Origin: Bacillota bacterium
GTDB taxonomy: Bacteria; Bacillota; UBA4882; UBA8346
Direction of reading: 5' to 3'
Assembly: GCA_023400055.1 (NCBI GenBank)
Contig: JAEXFN010000018.1
Coordinates: 1 to 64,000 of the forward strand
Length of the DNA: 64,000 bases
The notes under the pieces were generated by a model. It worked only from the letters and a program-made list of their open reading frames with translations. It made no database searches and had not been told where the DNA came from. Shown in pieces: positions 17,071 to 25,899 of this stretch (positions within the stretch are counted from its first letter, which is position 1; every line of letters starts with the position of its first letter). Made by a program: the position numbers and the translations under genes.

Positions 17071-18828
17071 CTAGTCATTTCGCAATTCCGCAGTTACTTT
17101 TTCATCTACCACAAGTTCCCCGTCACTATCAGTCACAATCGAAACGCCATAAAGATTCCTCGCATTTTCAATTGAAACTTTTCCTTCAATTACATCGTTT
17201 AGTACCTTTTCTACCGGCCGTTTTTTGGCATTGCCATAGCCACCGGAACCGGGAGTCAACACTTCGATCCCATCGCCTTTTTTCAAGGGCAATCCAGTAC
17301 ACTTGGCCGGCAAACGGGTTACCGAACCAGCGGCACTGTGATGATAATAGGCCCCACCCGCGCCAGCCGCGCCGCCCGCAAGTCCCCAGGGCAGAAATCG
17401 CTGCCGATCACCCAGGCCGGTATAGGCCACATTATCGCTCATCATCTCAAATTCACGGTGGATGCCCAGTCCGCCCCGAAATTCTCCAGCGCCGCCGGAA
17501 TCCTCACGCAATGTATAACTCTTGATGGTGATAATCGGGAATTCAATCTCCAATGCTTCAATTGGCATGTTCGAAGTATTCGTCATATGAACCTGAACTC
17601 CGCTCAAGCCGTCTTCATGACGGCTGGCACCCGATCCACCCGCGATAGCCTCGTGATAAATGAGCAACTCATCCGGATTCCGTGGGTCGCTGCCTGTAAA
17701 AACAGCGGTGGTGCAAGCACTGTTACAGCCGGCGATAATCCTTTCCGGCACAATCGGGGCTAATGCACCAAAAATGACATCCGGCAGGCGCTGGCAAGTA
17801 TCAATCATTACCCCTACCGGTGCGGGGTGGACCGAACTAACCAGCGAGCCAGGCGGGGATATAACCTCAAAGGCCCGATATATTCCGGCATTTGAAGGAA
17901 CGTCCGGACCAATGAGCGCCTTGAGTGAATAAAAGACCGTCGCCAAAAGAGAATTATAAGGGACATTGATCGGCGCTTCCACTTGAGCGCAGGTACCGGT
18001 AAAATCAAATTTCATGCAGTCGCCCTTAATCGTGACTTTTACCCGGATCGGCAAGGGATCGGGATAGGCCGGACCTCCGCTATCCATATAATCAGTAAAG
18101 GAATATTCTCCGTCCGGTAACTTAGCAATCACGGACTTCAAACGTCTTTCCGCGTAATTTTGTAATTCCCCCATGCAATCGATTAATGTATCGCCATACT
18201 TACCATAGGCTTCGATGATTCGCCGGATTCCAATCCGGTTGGCGGAAATCTGAGCGATCAGATCGCCATAACGCTCTTGAGGGACTCTTGTATTGGCCAG
18301 AATAAAGTCAAGAATGTCATCGATTACTTCATCGTTCGAGCAAATTTTGATGATCGGAATCTTCAAACCTTCCTGGAAGATGCTCACTGCGTCGCCGGAA
18401 GTGCTGCCCGGTACCTTGCCGCCGATATCGGAATGGTGCGCCATATTGACCACCCAACCGATCAATTTTTCGCTTGCGAATGCCGGAGCCGCGACCACAA
18501 TATCCGGCAGATGGTTGCCGCCGCCGTTATACGGGTCGTTGCCAATAAACATATCACCCGGTTTAATCCGTTCTTTGGGTAATTTCTTATAAATTTCTTT
18601 CACAAATGTCAGTAACGAGCCCAAATGAATGGCCAAATTTTCAGCCTGAGCAACCATATTGCCTTCCGGGTCGATCACACCGGTTGAAACATCTCTTCTT
18701 TCCTTGATATTGGTTGAATAGGCACTTTTAATAATGGCTACACTCGTTTCTTCAGCAATGGATAATAACAAGTTACCGACAATTTCAACGGTTACGGCAT
18801 CGACTTTGTTTTGACTTTCGGTTTTCAC
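17071..18828 (-). CDS. hyuB: Hydantoinase B / oxoprolinase beta-type subunit
   Basis: 585 residues, full length for HyuB. The N-terminus DAVTVEIVGNLLLSIAEE and the motifs NDPYNGGGNHLPDI, MAHHSDIGGKVPGS and SGGAGEFRGGLG are typical. With HyuA it forms ATP-dependent enzymes that open or hydrolyse cyclic amides (N-methylhydantoin, 5-oxoproline) or carboxylate ketones. The start is a GTG overlapping the HyuA stop (GTGA). In this cluster, between a dipeptide-type transporter and fructosamine enzymes, it may open a lactam or other ring on a glycated amino compound (inference). Confidence 0.92.
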   Translation of the reverse strand: MKTESQNKVDAVTVEIVGNLLLSIAEETSVAIIKSAYSTNIKERRDVSTGVIDPEGNMVAQAENLAIHLGSLLTFVKEIYKKLPKERIKPGDMFIGNDPYNGGGNHLPDIVVAAPAFASEKLIGWVVNMAHHSDIGGKVPGSTSGDAVSIFQEGLKIPIIKICSNDEVIDDILDFILANTRVPQERYGDLIAQISANRIGIRRIIEAYGKYGDTLIDCMGELQNYAERRLKSVIAKLPDGEYSFTDYMDSGGPAYPDPLPIRVKVTIKGDCMKFDFTGTCAQVEAPINVPYNSLLATVFYSLKALIGPDVPSNAGIYRAFEVISPPGSLVSSVHPAPVGVMIDTCQRLPDVIFGALAPIVPERIIAGCNSACTTAVFTGSDPRNPDELLIYHEAIAGGSGASRHEDGLSGVQVHMTNTSNMPIEALEIEFPIITIKSYTLREDSGGAGEFRGGLGIHREFEMMSDNVAYTGLGDRQRFLPWGLAGGAAGAGGAYYHHSAAGSVTRLPAKCTGLPLKKGDGIEVLTPGSGGYGNAKKRPVEKVLNDVIEGKVSIENARNLYGVSIVTDSDGELVVDEKVTAELRND

Positions 18829-20894
18829 GCTTTTTCACCCCCGTTATAAGACAACTGTAGATTGAAGAAGCCATCGGTGAAAATCGTCCATCCGGGCGGA
18901 ACAACCGTGGTGGTATCCATCTGTTCAATGACTGCCGGGCCTTTCAAAGTGCAACCGGGCTGAAAGTCATCCCGCTTATAAACTTGGCATGGAATATATT
19001 CTTTTTCTCCCTCAAAGAAAACATCTCTCACTTCAACCGGGGTAGGAACCGGCGCTTTGGGGTCGATAGCCGCTTCCCTCATGGCCGGCTTATCGATATT
19101 CCCAATCGCGGATAGACGGTAATTAATAATCTGTACCCTCATATTTTCATTGCAATATCCATAATTTTTATTGTGTTCATTGTGAAAATCCTTAATAGCC
19201 TTGGCCAATATTTCTTCGGTTAGGACCCAATCAGGTATCGGAATGGAAATCTCATAATTTTGCCGTTCATACCGGGCATCAATATATTTAACATAGCTGC
19301 GGCGCTCCTCTGCTATTCCCTCACGTTGAAGCATTTCACGACCTTCACGAATCATGGAATCAAAAATTTGATTGATCTTTCCTAAATTTTCCGGACAGGC
19401 AATTATAATGTTAGAACGGCTTAAATCAAATTTGGTATCGGCCATGAGCAGGCCCAGTGAACATAAAGTCCCCGGCGACGGAGGAATAATAATATGGGAA
19501 ATCCCCAACTCCCGAGCGACTTCACAGGCGTGAAGCGGGCCGGCTCCTCCGAAAGCCAGTAGCGAAAAATCCCGGACATCATATCCTCTTTCGACCGATA
19601 CTACTCTGATTGCCCGCATCATATTGGAATTAACGACCGAAATAATCCCCTTGGCAGCCTCCAGTAAACTCAAACTCGAGTTGCGGCAGATTTGTTCTTC
19701 AAGCGCCTGATGAGCAAGATCAGCAAAAACAGCCATCCGTCCGCCGAGAAGCTTCTTTTGATTTAGTTTGCCGAGGACAATGTTGGCATCGGTCACGGTC
19801 GGATTCTTCCCACCCTGGCCGTAGCAAGCGGGACCCGGATTCGCTCCGGCGCTCTGCGGTCCGACTTTGAGGGCCCCTCCTTCATCGATATAAGAGATAC
19901 TGCCCCCTCCCGCCCCAATCGTAATGATATCAATCATTGGAATACGAGCGGGATAGCCCTCGACCAATCTCTCCGAAGACAACTGGGGTTGCCCGTTTTC
20001 AATAAGACTAATATCCGCGCTGGTCCCGCCCATATCGAAAGTAATTATTTTAGCGACACCACAAAGACTTCCAAGGCGGGCCGCTCCGATCACGCCGGCG
20101 CTCGGGCCGGAAACAGCCGTCTTAATCGGACAATCGATAGTCTCGGAGATCGAGATGATACTTCCGTTCGACTGGGTGACATAAGGAGCAGTCTTAACGC
20201 CAACATCCTTAATAGACTGTTCGAAATTACGGACGTATTTTTTCATTACCGGTCCCAAATAGGCATTAAGAACCGTAGTACTCATCCGGGAGTATTCTCT
20301 GAATTCCGGAACCAACTCACTAGAAATTGACACATATGTCTCCGGAAAAATTTCAGTAATTATTTCTTTGATTCGTTTTTCATGAGCCGGATTAATAAAA
20401 GAAAAAAGAGTACATACTGCAATGGCCTCAACCTTTTTGGATTTGAGAAACCCGACGACTCGACGAACTTCAGCGTCATCCAGAGGTATTTTTACATTTC
20501 CATCGTATAGTACTCTTTCATTGACTTCGCATTTAAGTCCCGGCGGAATCAAACTTTCTGGCTTCGGTTTCAACAAGTCATACAACGATGGCCGTTTCTG
20601 CCAGCCGATCTCCATCAGGTCCTTAAACCCTTTGGTTGTAATTATGCCGATCCGGGCTCCTTTTTTCTCAATCAACGCATTGGTAGCCACTGTTGTCCCG
20701 TGGGCCAGGTAAGAAACTTCCTCCGGTTTCACATTCTTTATTTCCAAGATTCGCTTGATTCCATTTACAATCGCCTGGGACGGATCGATTGGTGTAGAAC
20801 TATGTTTATAATGAAACAATTCACCATTTTGGGTATCGAATACCGAAAAATCAGTAAACGTTCCGCCCACATCGACGCCTATCATGTAACTCAT
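18825..20894 (-). CDS. hyuA: Hydantoinase A / oxoprolinase alpha-type subunit
   Basis: 689 residues from the ATG at 20894, which has GAGGTG 6 nt upstream; the GTG three codons earlier lies inside that ribosome site and was rejected. The ASKHA-fold ATP-binding features include IGVDVGGTFTDF, HGTTVATNALIE, ITFDMGGTSADIS and FGGAGPLHACEVA. It is the ATP-using partner of HyuB and overlaps it by 4 nt. A good promoter (20950-20978) lies upstream, so hyuAB and perhaps the frl genes can be expressed apart from the transporter genes. Confidence 0.93.
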   Translation of the reverse strand: MSYMIGVDVGGTFTDFSVFDTQNGELFHYKHSSTPIDPSQAIVNGIKRILEIKNVKPEEVSYLAHGTTVATNALIEKKGARIGIITTKGFKDLMEIGWQKRPSLYDLLKPKPESLIPPGLKCEVNERVLYDGNVKIPLDDAEVRRVVGFLKSKKVEAIAVCTLFSFINPAHEKRIKEIITEIFPETYVSISSELVPEFREYSRMSTTVLNAYLGPVMKKYVRNFEQSIKDVGVKTAPYVTQSNGSIISISETIDCPIKTAVSGPSAGVIGAARLGSLCGVAKIITFDMGGTSADISLIENGQPQLSSERLVEGYPARIPMIDIITIGAGGGSISYIDEGGALKVGPQSAGANPGPACYGQGGKNPTVTDANIVLGKLNQKKLLGGRMAVFADLAHQALEEQICRNSSLSLLEAAKGIISVVNSNMMRAIRVVSVERGYDVRDFSLLAFGGAGPLHACEVARELGISHIIIPPSPGTLCSLGLLMADTKFDLSRSNIIIACPENLGKINQIFDSMIREGREMLQREGIAEERRSYVKYIDARYERQNYEISIPIPDWVLTEEILAKAIKDFHNEHNKNYGYCNENMRVQIINYRLSAIGNIDKPAMREAAIDPKAPVPTPVEVRDVFFEGEKEYIPCQVYKRDDFQPGCTLKGPAVIEQMDTTTVVPPGWTIFTDGFFNLQLSYNGGEKA

Positions 20895-20949
20895 CAGGAT
20901 CACCTCAATATCCGGGATGTATTATTGTTATGTATTGTATTATAATGTT

Positions 20950-20978
20950 ATATTACTATGCGCATCTATAAATGTAAA
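20950..20978 (-). promoter_or_regulatory. Sigma-A promoter upstream of hyuA
   Basis: Minus strand TTTACA (20973-20978), a 17-nt spacer and TAATAT (20950-20955), in a very AT-rich 180-nt gap after the permease operon. A stretch of alternating TAT/ATT words between the -10 box and the gene could hold an operator, but no clear dyad stands out. Confidence 0.6.
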
Positions 20979-21073
20979 GGTTTATTTTAACCAATGGACA
21001 GAGACAGAGGCTGCCTAACTTAAGTCGATAGTTGTCTTGTCTTTAATGTGATTTACTAATAAAATTGTAGATT

Positions 21074-21904
21074 TTATTGCTCATCAATGTTAAGCTTCGG
21101 ATCCAAAATATCCCGTAAACTATCCCCCAATAAATTCGCGGAAAGTATGGTTATCACCAGACAAAGCGAAGGCCAAAATGCATACATCGGGTCAATGCTG
21201 ATATAACCTTTGGCTTCCCCGATCATTTGTCCCCACGATGGAGCCGGAGGGAGAACTCCCATCCCCAAGAAACTCAAACCCGATTCCAGAAGGATGGCCG
21301 AAGCAATCGTAAGACTGATTTGAATTACCAGCGGAGCCAAAATATTGGGGAAAATGCTTCGCCACAAAACGCGTAAGGGAGACGCCCCCAAAGATACTTC
21401 GCTTTCGACAAATTCGAGCTTTTTAACCTGTAAGGTAGAAGAATAAGCTATCCGTGCGAAATGGGGTATATAGAGTATACCAATAATGACAATCAGATTT
21501 TTGATGCCCGATCCCCAGAAGGCCACTATCATCAGCGCCAGCAAAATTGGCGGGAAACACAAAATTACATCGACTGTTCTCATAATAATTTGTTCAGTAA
21601 ATTTTCCAAAGTACCCCGCTGCACTTCCAAGAATTAAACCGAAAATAAAAGCTAATACGGTAGACCCTATGGCAATGAACAGTGTGGGTCGTATCCCTAG
21701 AATCAACCGGCTTAAGATATCTCTACCAAATTCATCCGTCCCCAGAGGGAACCCCGGCGCCGTTGGTCGAAGCACTAAGTCCGAATGTATCAGCAGCGGA
21801 TCTTTGGGAACTATCCACGGTCCAAATAAGGCTATCAGTAAAATAGGGATTAATAATATGAAGCTGATCACAAAAGTTTTATTATTTAAACATTTTTTCA
21901 GCAT
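21074..21904 (-). CDS. dppC: Dipeptide-type ABC permease (DppC)
   Basis: 276 residues from the ATG at 21904, chosen because GGGGGGAG lies 8 nt upstream; an earlier in-frame start adds six residues. DppC/OppC family: cytoplasmic N-terminus, then the signature GTDEFGRDILSRLILGIRPTL, about six helices, and an EAA-like loop EVSLGASPLRVLWRSIFPNI. It pairs with the DppB-type permease encoded just upstream (20-nt gap). Confidence 0.93.
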   Translation of the reverse strand: MLKKCLNNKTFVISFILLIPILLIALFGPWIVPKDPLLIHSDLVLRPTAPGFPLGTDEFGRDILSRLILGIRPTLFIAIGSTVLAFIFGLILGSAAGYFGKFTEQIIMRTVDVILCFPPILLALMIVAFWGSGIKNLIVIIGILYIPHFARIAYSSTLQVKKLEFVESEVSLGASPLRVLWRSIFPNILAPLVIQISLTIASAILLESGLSFLGMGVLPPAPSWGQMIGEAKGYISIDPMYAFWPSLCLVITILSANLLGDSLRDILDPKLNIDEQ

Positions 21905-21924
21905 GAAGACTACTCCCCCCAATA

Positions 21925-22869
21925 TTAACGGACCCTTGGGTCAAGGACCCCGTAAAGAACGTCAACCGCCAAATTAATTAAAATATAAAACATAGATATG
22001 ATGAAAATACAGCCTTCAATCAATGGGTAGTCTCGATAAGTAATGGCTTTAACTAATAATGTGCTCAATCCCGGCCAATTAAAAAGGTATTCGATTAAGA
22101 CCGTTCCACCAATTAAATTGCCTAGTTGTAACCCGGTAATGGTCACAATTGGAATAAGCGCATTCCGTAACACATGCTTAAATATTACATACTTTTCGGG
22201 CAGCCCTTTGGCACGAAGTGTTTGGACAAACTCCCCATTCAGAACCTCAAGGATTGAAGATCTCGTCATCCTGATGATCGAAGCCGCAAGTCCCAGGGCA
22301 AGCGTAATCGCAGGTAAGATCAAGTGTACAAAATGTTTCAACGGGTCCTCACTCAATTCAATATAACCGCTGGCCGGCAACCAATTAAGATTAAGGCTGA
22401 AAATAATTATGATTAGCGTGCCCAACACATAAACCGGTAGAGAAATTCCCAAAGCAGCCGCGGAAGTGGTGATAAGATCCACGAAAGTCTCCCGTTTTAG
22501 GGCCGCAATCAACCCGAAAATAATGCCGATCATCAAGGCAATGACAATTGCAGCAATTGCCAATTCGATGGTTCGCGGTAACCTTTGTAAAATATAACTT
22601 TTAACCGGGGTCTGATCGGTAATGGAATTTCCCAAATTAAATCGGGTTAAATTAGAAATCCAGGTACCATATTGAGCGAGGAGCGGCTTATCCAGTCCTA
22701 AGGTATGGCGCATTTGAGCCACCGCCGCCGGATCGGCGCCGCGGTCCGTCCCAAGGGCTAAAACAGCCGGATCGCCCGGCATCATATGAATTAGCAAAAA
22801 TACTAAGGTTGATACTATGAAAACCTGAACGAATGCCAGCAATATTCTTTTCGCTAAAAAATCGATCAC
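21925..22869 (-). CDS. dppB: Dipeptide-type ABC permease (DppB)
   Basis: 314 residues, DppB/OppB family with about six membrane helices. Typical words are HMMPGDPAVLALG near residue 28, LGLDKPLLAQYGTWISN, the EAA-like loop TLRAKGLPEKYVIFKHVLRNALIP, and a C-terminal YGVLDPRVR. The start is a GTG with GGGGGC upstream. It lies between the DppF-type ATPase and the DppC-type permease in a compact transporter operon. Confidence 0.93.
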   Translation of the reverse strand: MIDFLAKRILLAFVQVFIVSTLVFLLIHMMPGDPAVLALGTDRGADPAAVAQMRHTLGLDKPLLAQYGTWISNLTRFNLGNSITDQTPVKSYILQRLPRTIELAIAAIVIALMIGIIFGLIAALKRETFVDLITTSAAALGISLPVYVLGTLIIIIFSLNLNWLPASGYIELSEDPLKHFVHLILPAITLALGLAASIIRMTRSSILEVLNGEFVQTLRAKGLPEKYVIFKHVLRNALIPIVTITGLQLGNLIGGTVLIEYLFNWPGLSTLLVKAITYRDYPLIEGCIFIISMFYILINLAVDVLYGVLDPRVR

Positions 22870-22901
22870 GGTTTCGCCCCCATTATTTTCAACAACTTCG
22901 C

Positions 22902-23900
22902 TTATAAAGTCGGTTGTTGATTATTAGCTTCGTTGGAGTACAAGTGGCAGGCTACTGAGTGTTTTTCGTTAATATCGACAAACAACGGCTCTACTTCTTT
23001 ACATATTGGCATCACCGAATTGCATCGGGTACAAAAGCGACAACCCCGGGGTGGATTGATCGGGCTCGGAATATCATCCGATAAAATAATACGTTCCTTT
23101 TTATATTGCAGATCAGGCACGGGTATCGCCGATAAAAGCGCTTTGGTATATGGATGCCTGGCCGCTGAATAAAGTTCATTCCGTTCAGCAATTTCGACAA
23201 TTTTCCCCAGATACATCACGCCGATTCGATTGCTCATGTATTTGACCACCGCTAAGTTATGGGAGATGAATATATAGGTTAAACCAAAATCGCGTTGGAG
23301 GTCGGACAGTAAGTTTAATATCTGCGACTGAATGGAAACATCCAAGGCGGACACAGGCTCATCACAAATAATCAGTTTTGGTTTTAAGGCAATAGCGCGG
23401 GCAATGCCGATCCGTTGTCTTTGACCTCCGGAAAATTCATGAGGATAACGATGGATACATTCAGAATTCAGGCCTACTAAATCCAAAAGTTCTTTCACTC
23501 GTTTTTCTTTCTTAACCCCGCCGGCCATGCCGTGAATTTCAAAGGGCGCTCCGATAATCTGACCGATGGTCATCCTGGGATTTAATGATTCAAACGGTTT
23601 TTGGAATACCATCTGCATTTTAAGACGGTGTTTTCTCATTTCTTTTCCGCTGAGTTTGAGAATATCCGAATCCTCAAAAAAAATTTCACCCTCATCCGGG
23701 GGAACCAGTCGCATGATCACCCTTGAAACCGTGCTTTTCCCGCACCCTGATTCCCCAACCAAGCCGAACGTTTCACCTTTCAATATAGCAAAGTTCACGT
23801 CATCGACAGCCTTTACACAGCCCGTTTGTTTTGAAAAAAAACCCGATTTTAATGGAAAATATTTTTTTATATGTTTCACTTCCAGAAGAACATCACTCAT
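22902..23900 (-). CDS. dppF: Dipeptide-type ABC transporter ATPase (DppF)
   Basis: 332 residues from the ATG at 23900, which overlaps the upstream stop codon as ATGA; an earlier in-frame start inside the upstream gene was rejected. Motifs: Walker A GESGCGKST, Q-loop MVFQKPFESLNP, signature FSGGQRQRIGIARA, Walker B LIICDEPVSALDVS, H-loop ISHN. The C-terminal oligopeptide-transporter extension has clustered Cys (GCRFCTRCNSVMPIC). Confidence 0.94.
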   Translation of the reverse strand: MSDVLLEVKHIKKYFPLKSGFFSKQTGCVKAVDDVNFAILKGETFGLVGESGCGKSTVSRVIMRLVPPDEGEIFFEDSDILKLSGKEMRKHRLKMQMVFQKPFESLNPRMTIGQIIGAPFEIHGMAGGVKKEKRVKELLDLVGLNSECIHRYPHEFSGGQRQRIGIARAIALKPKLIICDEPVSALDVSIQSQILNLLSDLQRDFGLTYIFISHNLAVVKYMSNRIGVMYLGKIVEIAERNELYSAARHPYTKALLSAIPVPDLQYKKERIILSDDIPSPINPPRGCRFCTRCNSVMPICKEVEPLFVDINEKHSVACHLYSNEANNQQPTL

Positions 23901-24886
23901 TTTGAGTTTCCCCCGTCCGTCTCCGTCCATTTCCAGCAGCGAACCCAATGTTCTTCGCCTACCCGGGCCATGGGTGGTTCTCCAGTTTTACAATCCCCGC
24001 ACACTTCCGCACATCGAGGTTTAAATCGGCAGCCTTCGGGCATGGAATCTAAATTCGGGACCGTGCCTTGTATGCTATATAACCTTCTGTCATCTTGATC
24101 CAAGCGCGGAATGGACATCAAAAGTCCCTTGGTATATGGATGCACCGGATGGTCGAAAATGGAACCGACATCTCCTTCTTCCATAACTTCACCGGCATAC
24201 ATCACCACTATCCGGTCGGCCAATTCGGCCACCACGCCAAGGTCATGGGTGATTAACATGACACTCATATCCATTTCTTTCCTAAACCTATTTAACAAAT
24301 CGAGAATCTGGGCTTGCACCGTGACATCCAAGGCAGTCGTAGGCTCATCAGCAATAAGTAGCTTCGGCCGACATGATAAGGCGATTACAATCATTATCCG
24401 TTGGCACATTCCGCCGGAAAGTTCGTGTGGATAAGCATTGATATAGCGTTCAGGGTGGGGAATCCCGACCTGTTTCAACAATTGGATCCCTTTATCCAAG
24501 GCAGCCTTCGTGGATACTTTTTCATGCAACCGTATCGCTTCCACAATTTGTTCGCCACATTTATACACCGGATCTAACGCCGCCATCGGATCCTGAAATA
24601 TCATCGAAATCGACTTGCCACGAATATGGCACATTTCTTTCGGGTTCAATCTTAATAGCTCGGTACCGTCAAACCATATTTCTCCCTTTACAATTTTCCC
24701 CGGTCGCGGAACCAGCCGCATCACCGAAAGAGACGTAACCGATTTTCCGCTCCCGCTTTCGCCTACAATGCCTAATACTTCCCGTTTGCCTACGGTTAGG
24801 CTCAGTCCATTGACAGCGGGCAAAGACTTCCCTTCGGTCTGAAAGATTGTCACCAACTGATGAATGCGCAATAAGGCATTTTCCAC
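23897..24886 (-). CDS. dppD: Dipeptide-type ABC transporter ATPase (DppD)
   Basis: 329 residues. Walker A GESGSGKSV, Q-loop MIFQDPMAALDP, signature LSGGMCQRIMI, Walker B LLIADEPTTALDVT, H-loop ITHDLG. The C-terminal extension carries Cys residues (GCRFKPRCAEVCGDC ... VRCW); clustered Cys in this position bind an iron-sulfur cluster in some DppD proteins. First gene of the Dpp-type transporter operon, with AAGGGGTGATC before the ATG. The operon has no binding protein at this end; the likely partner is encoded at 12393-13943. Confidence 0.94.
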   Translation of the reverse strand: MENALLRIHQLVTIFQTEGKSLPAVNGLSLTVGKREVLGIVGESGSGKSVTSLSVMRLVPRPGKIVKGEIWFDGTELLRLNPKEMCHIRGKSISMIFQDPMAALDPVYKCGEQIVEAIRLHEKVSTKAALDKGIQLLKQVGIPHPERYINAYPHELSGGMCQRIMIVIALSCRPKLLIADEPTTALDVTVQAQILDLLNRFRKEMDMSVMLITHDLGVVAELADRIVVMYAGEVMEEGDVGSIFDHPVHPYTKGLLMSIPRLDQDDRRLYSIQGTVPNLDSMPEGCRFKPRCAEVCGDCKTGEPPMARVGEEHWVRCWKWTETDGGNSK

Positions 24887-25517
24887 ATTTGATCACCCCT
24901 TATTTCTAGCCTGATGCCTTTGTTCTAAGATACAACCGAATCATTTAGTCCGATTCGGTTGTAATTACCCCTTCTCTTACTTGTCTCGCAGTCCTATTTA
25001 ATGTAATATATACGTCATATTTTTACTTTGCATTAATTTTGTATCGCGGCTTAATCTTAAATATTATCAAAAAAGTTATTTTCATTGGTGTTTTATGTTA
25101 AAATGATACTCACTTCCATTGTAAACATTTAATATCATCTTATGACATTATAATATGAATTTATTCTACTGTAAATAGAACGTTATAAATATTTTAACCG
25201 ACATCATTCTGGATTGACCCGGTTGAAACTTGTAAATACTGCATCTGACCCACGACACTATTCGTAGCCGATACCATAAGTCAAGTATATGTCATATATT
25301 TTAATGCGATTTACCGATTTGACAATAGATGTAATAATCTTTCAAAGATGTTCATGGGTATTCCTATACCGAGGCAGACCAGACCAATCTTCGTTGCGCA
25401 GTTGACCGGGCCAAGTGGAGTAAGTTTTAGCCTGCGCTGAGCCGCTATCGGAATCAATTTCGAAAGATCGATGGATTAAAAGAAATGAGGATACTTTGAA
25501 AATCCGGGCCTGAAGTA
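24887..25517. other. AT-rich intergenic region upstream of the transporter operon
   Basis: About 630 bp with no credible gene. It holds an inverted repeat at 24931-24963 and, further right, very AT-rich sequence with several promoter-like words but no clean -35/-10 pair. The short frames here lack ribosome sites. Together with the repeats that follow to 25736, it forms the seam between AT-richer accessory DNA and the GC-richer core. Confidence 0.6.
24931..24963. promoter_or_regulatory. 12-bp inverted repeat upstream of dppD
   Basis: TACAACCGAATC (24931-24942) and its exact complement (24952-24963) with a 9-nt loop, 45 nt upstream of the first gene of the transporter operon. Not followed by T on the minus strand, so more likely an operator or a 5'-leader hairpin than a terminator. 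Confidence 0.55.
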
Positions 25518-25690
25518 TCGTCTGAACCATGATTCGTAGGATTCAAGGATTAACATGATTCGATTGGTCGGGGATCCTGAGGGATCCTAACATTTTTACA
25601 TTTATACGGCCGCCGGGGATGACGGCCGTATGAATGTAAGTCGAAGGTCTCTTTAAAAAGAGCTGATCACGGATGGATAGATTTAAGGAT
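25518..25690. repeat. Dispersed intergenic repeat block, copy 2, with hairpin insert
   Basis: 25518-25566 matches 11898-11946 nearly exactly; 25654-25690 matches 11961-11997. Between them copy 2 has about 70 nt absent from copy 1. That insert contains a 15-bp inverted repeat with one mismatch (25598-25612 and 25623-25637, core TACGGCCG). A family-A array follows directly. Confidence 0.8.
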
Positions 25691-25694
25691 TGCT

Positions 25695-25736
25695 CAACAA
25701 GCTCTTTCAGTCGCTCAGCAAGCTCTTTCAGTAGAT
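25695..25736. repeat. Short family-A 21-bp repeat
   Basis: Two units (CAACAAGCTCTTTCAGTCGC and CAGCAAGCTCTTTCAGTAGA, each plus one base), the third appearance of this family in the window and the last before the GC-rich core. Confidence 0.9.
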
Positions 25737-25899
25737 AAAGCGCTTCCCGGGGTGGGTGAAACGGTGCGCCGGATGATTCGGGGCGGCGGTTCCGCAAGTC
25801 CAATTTCGCTTGATTGAATTCCAAAATAAGATGCAGCTTAACGGCGACCCGCGGCCTCGGCTCGCCGCGACCCTGCAGCCCGACGCCGGGTAGGCTTTC

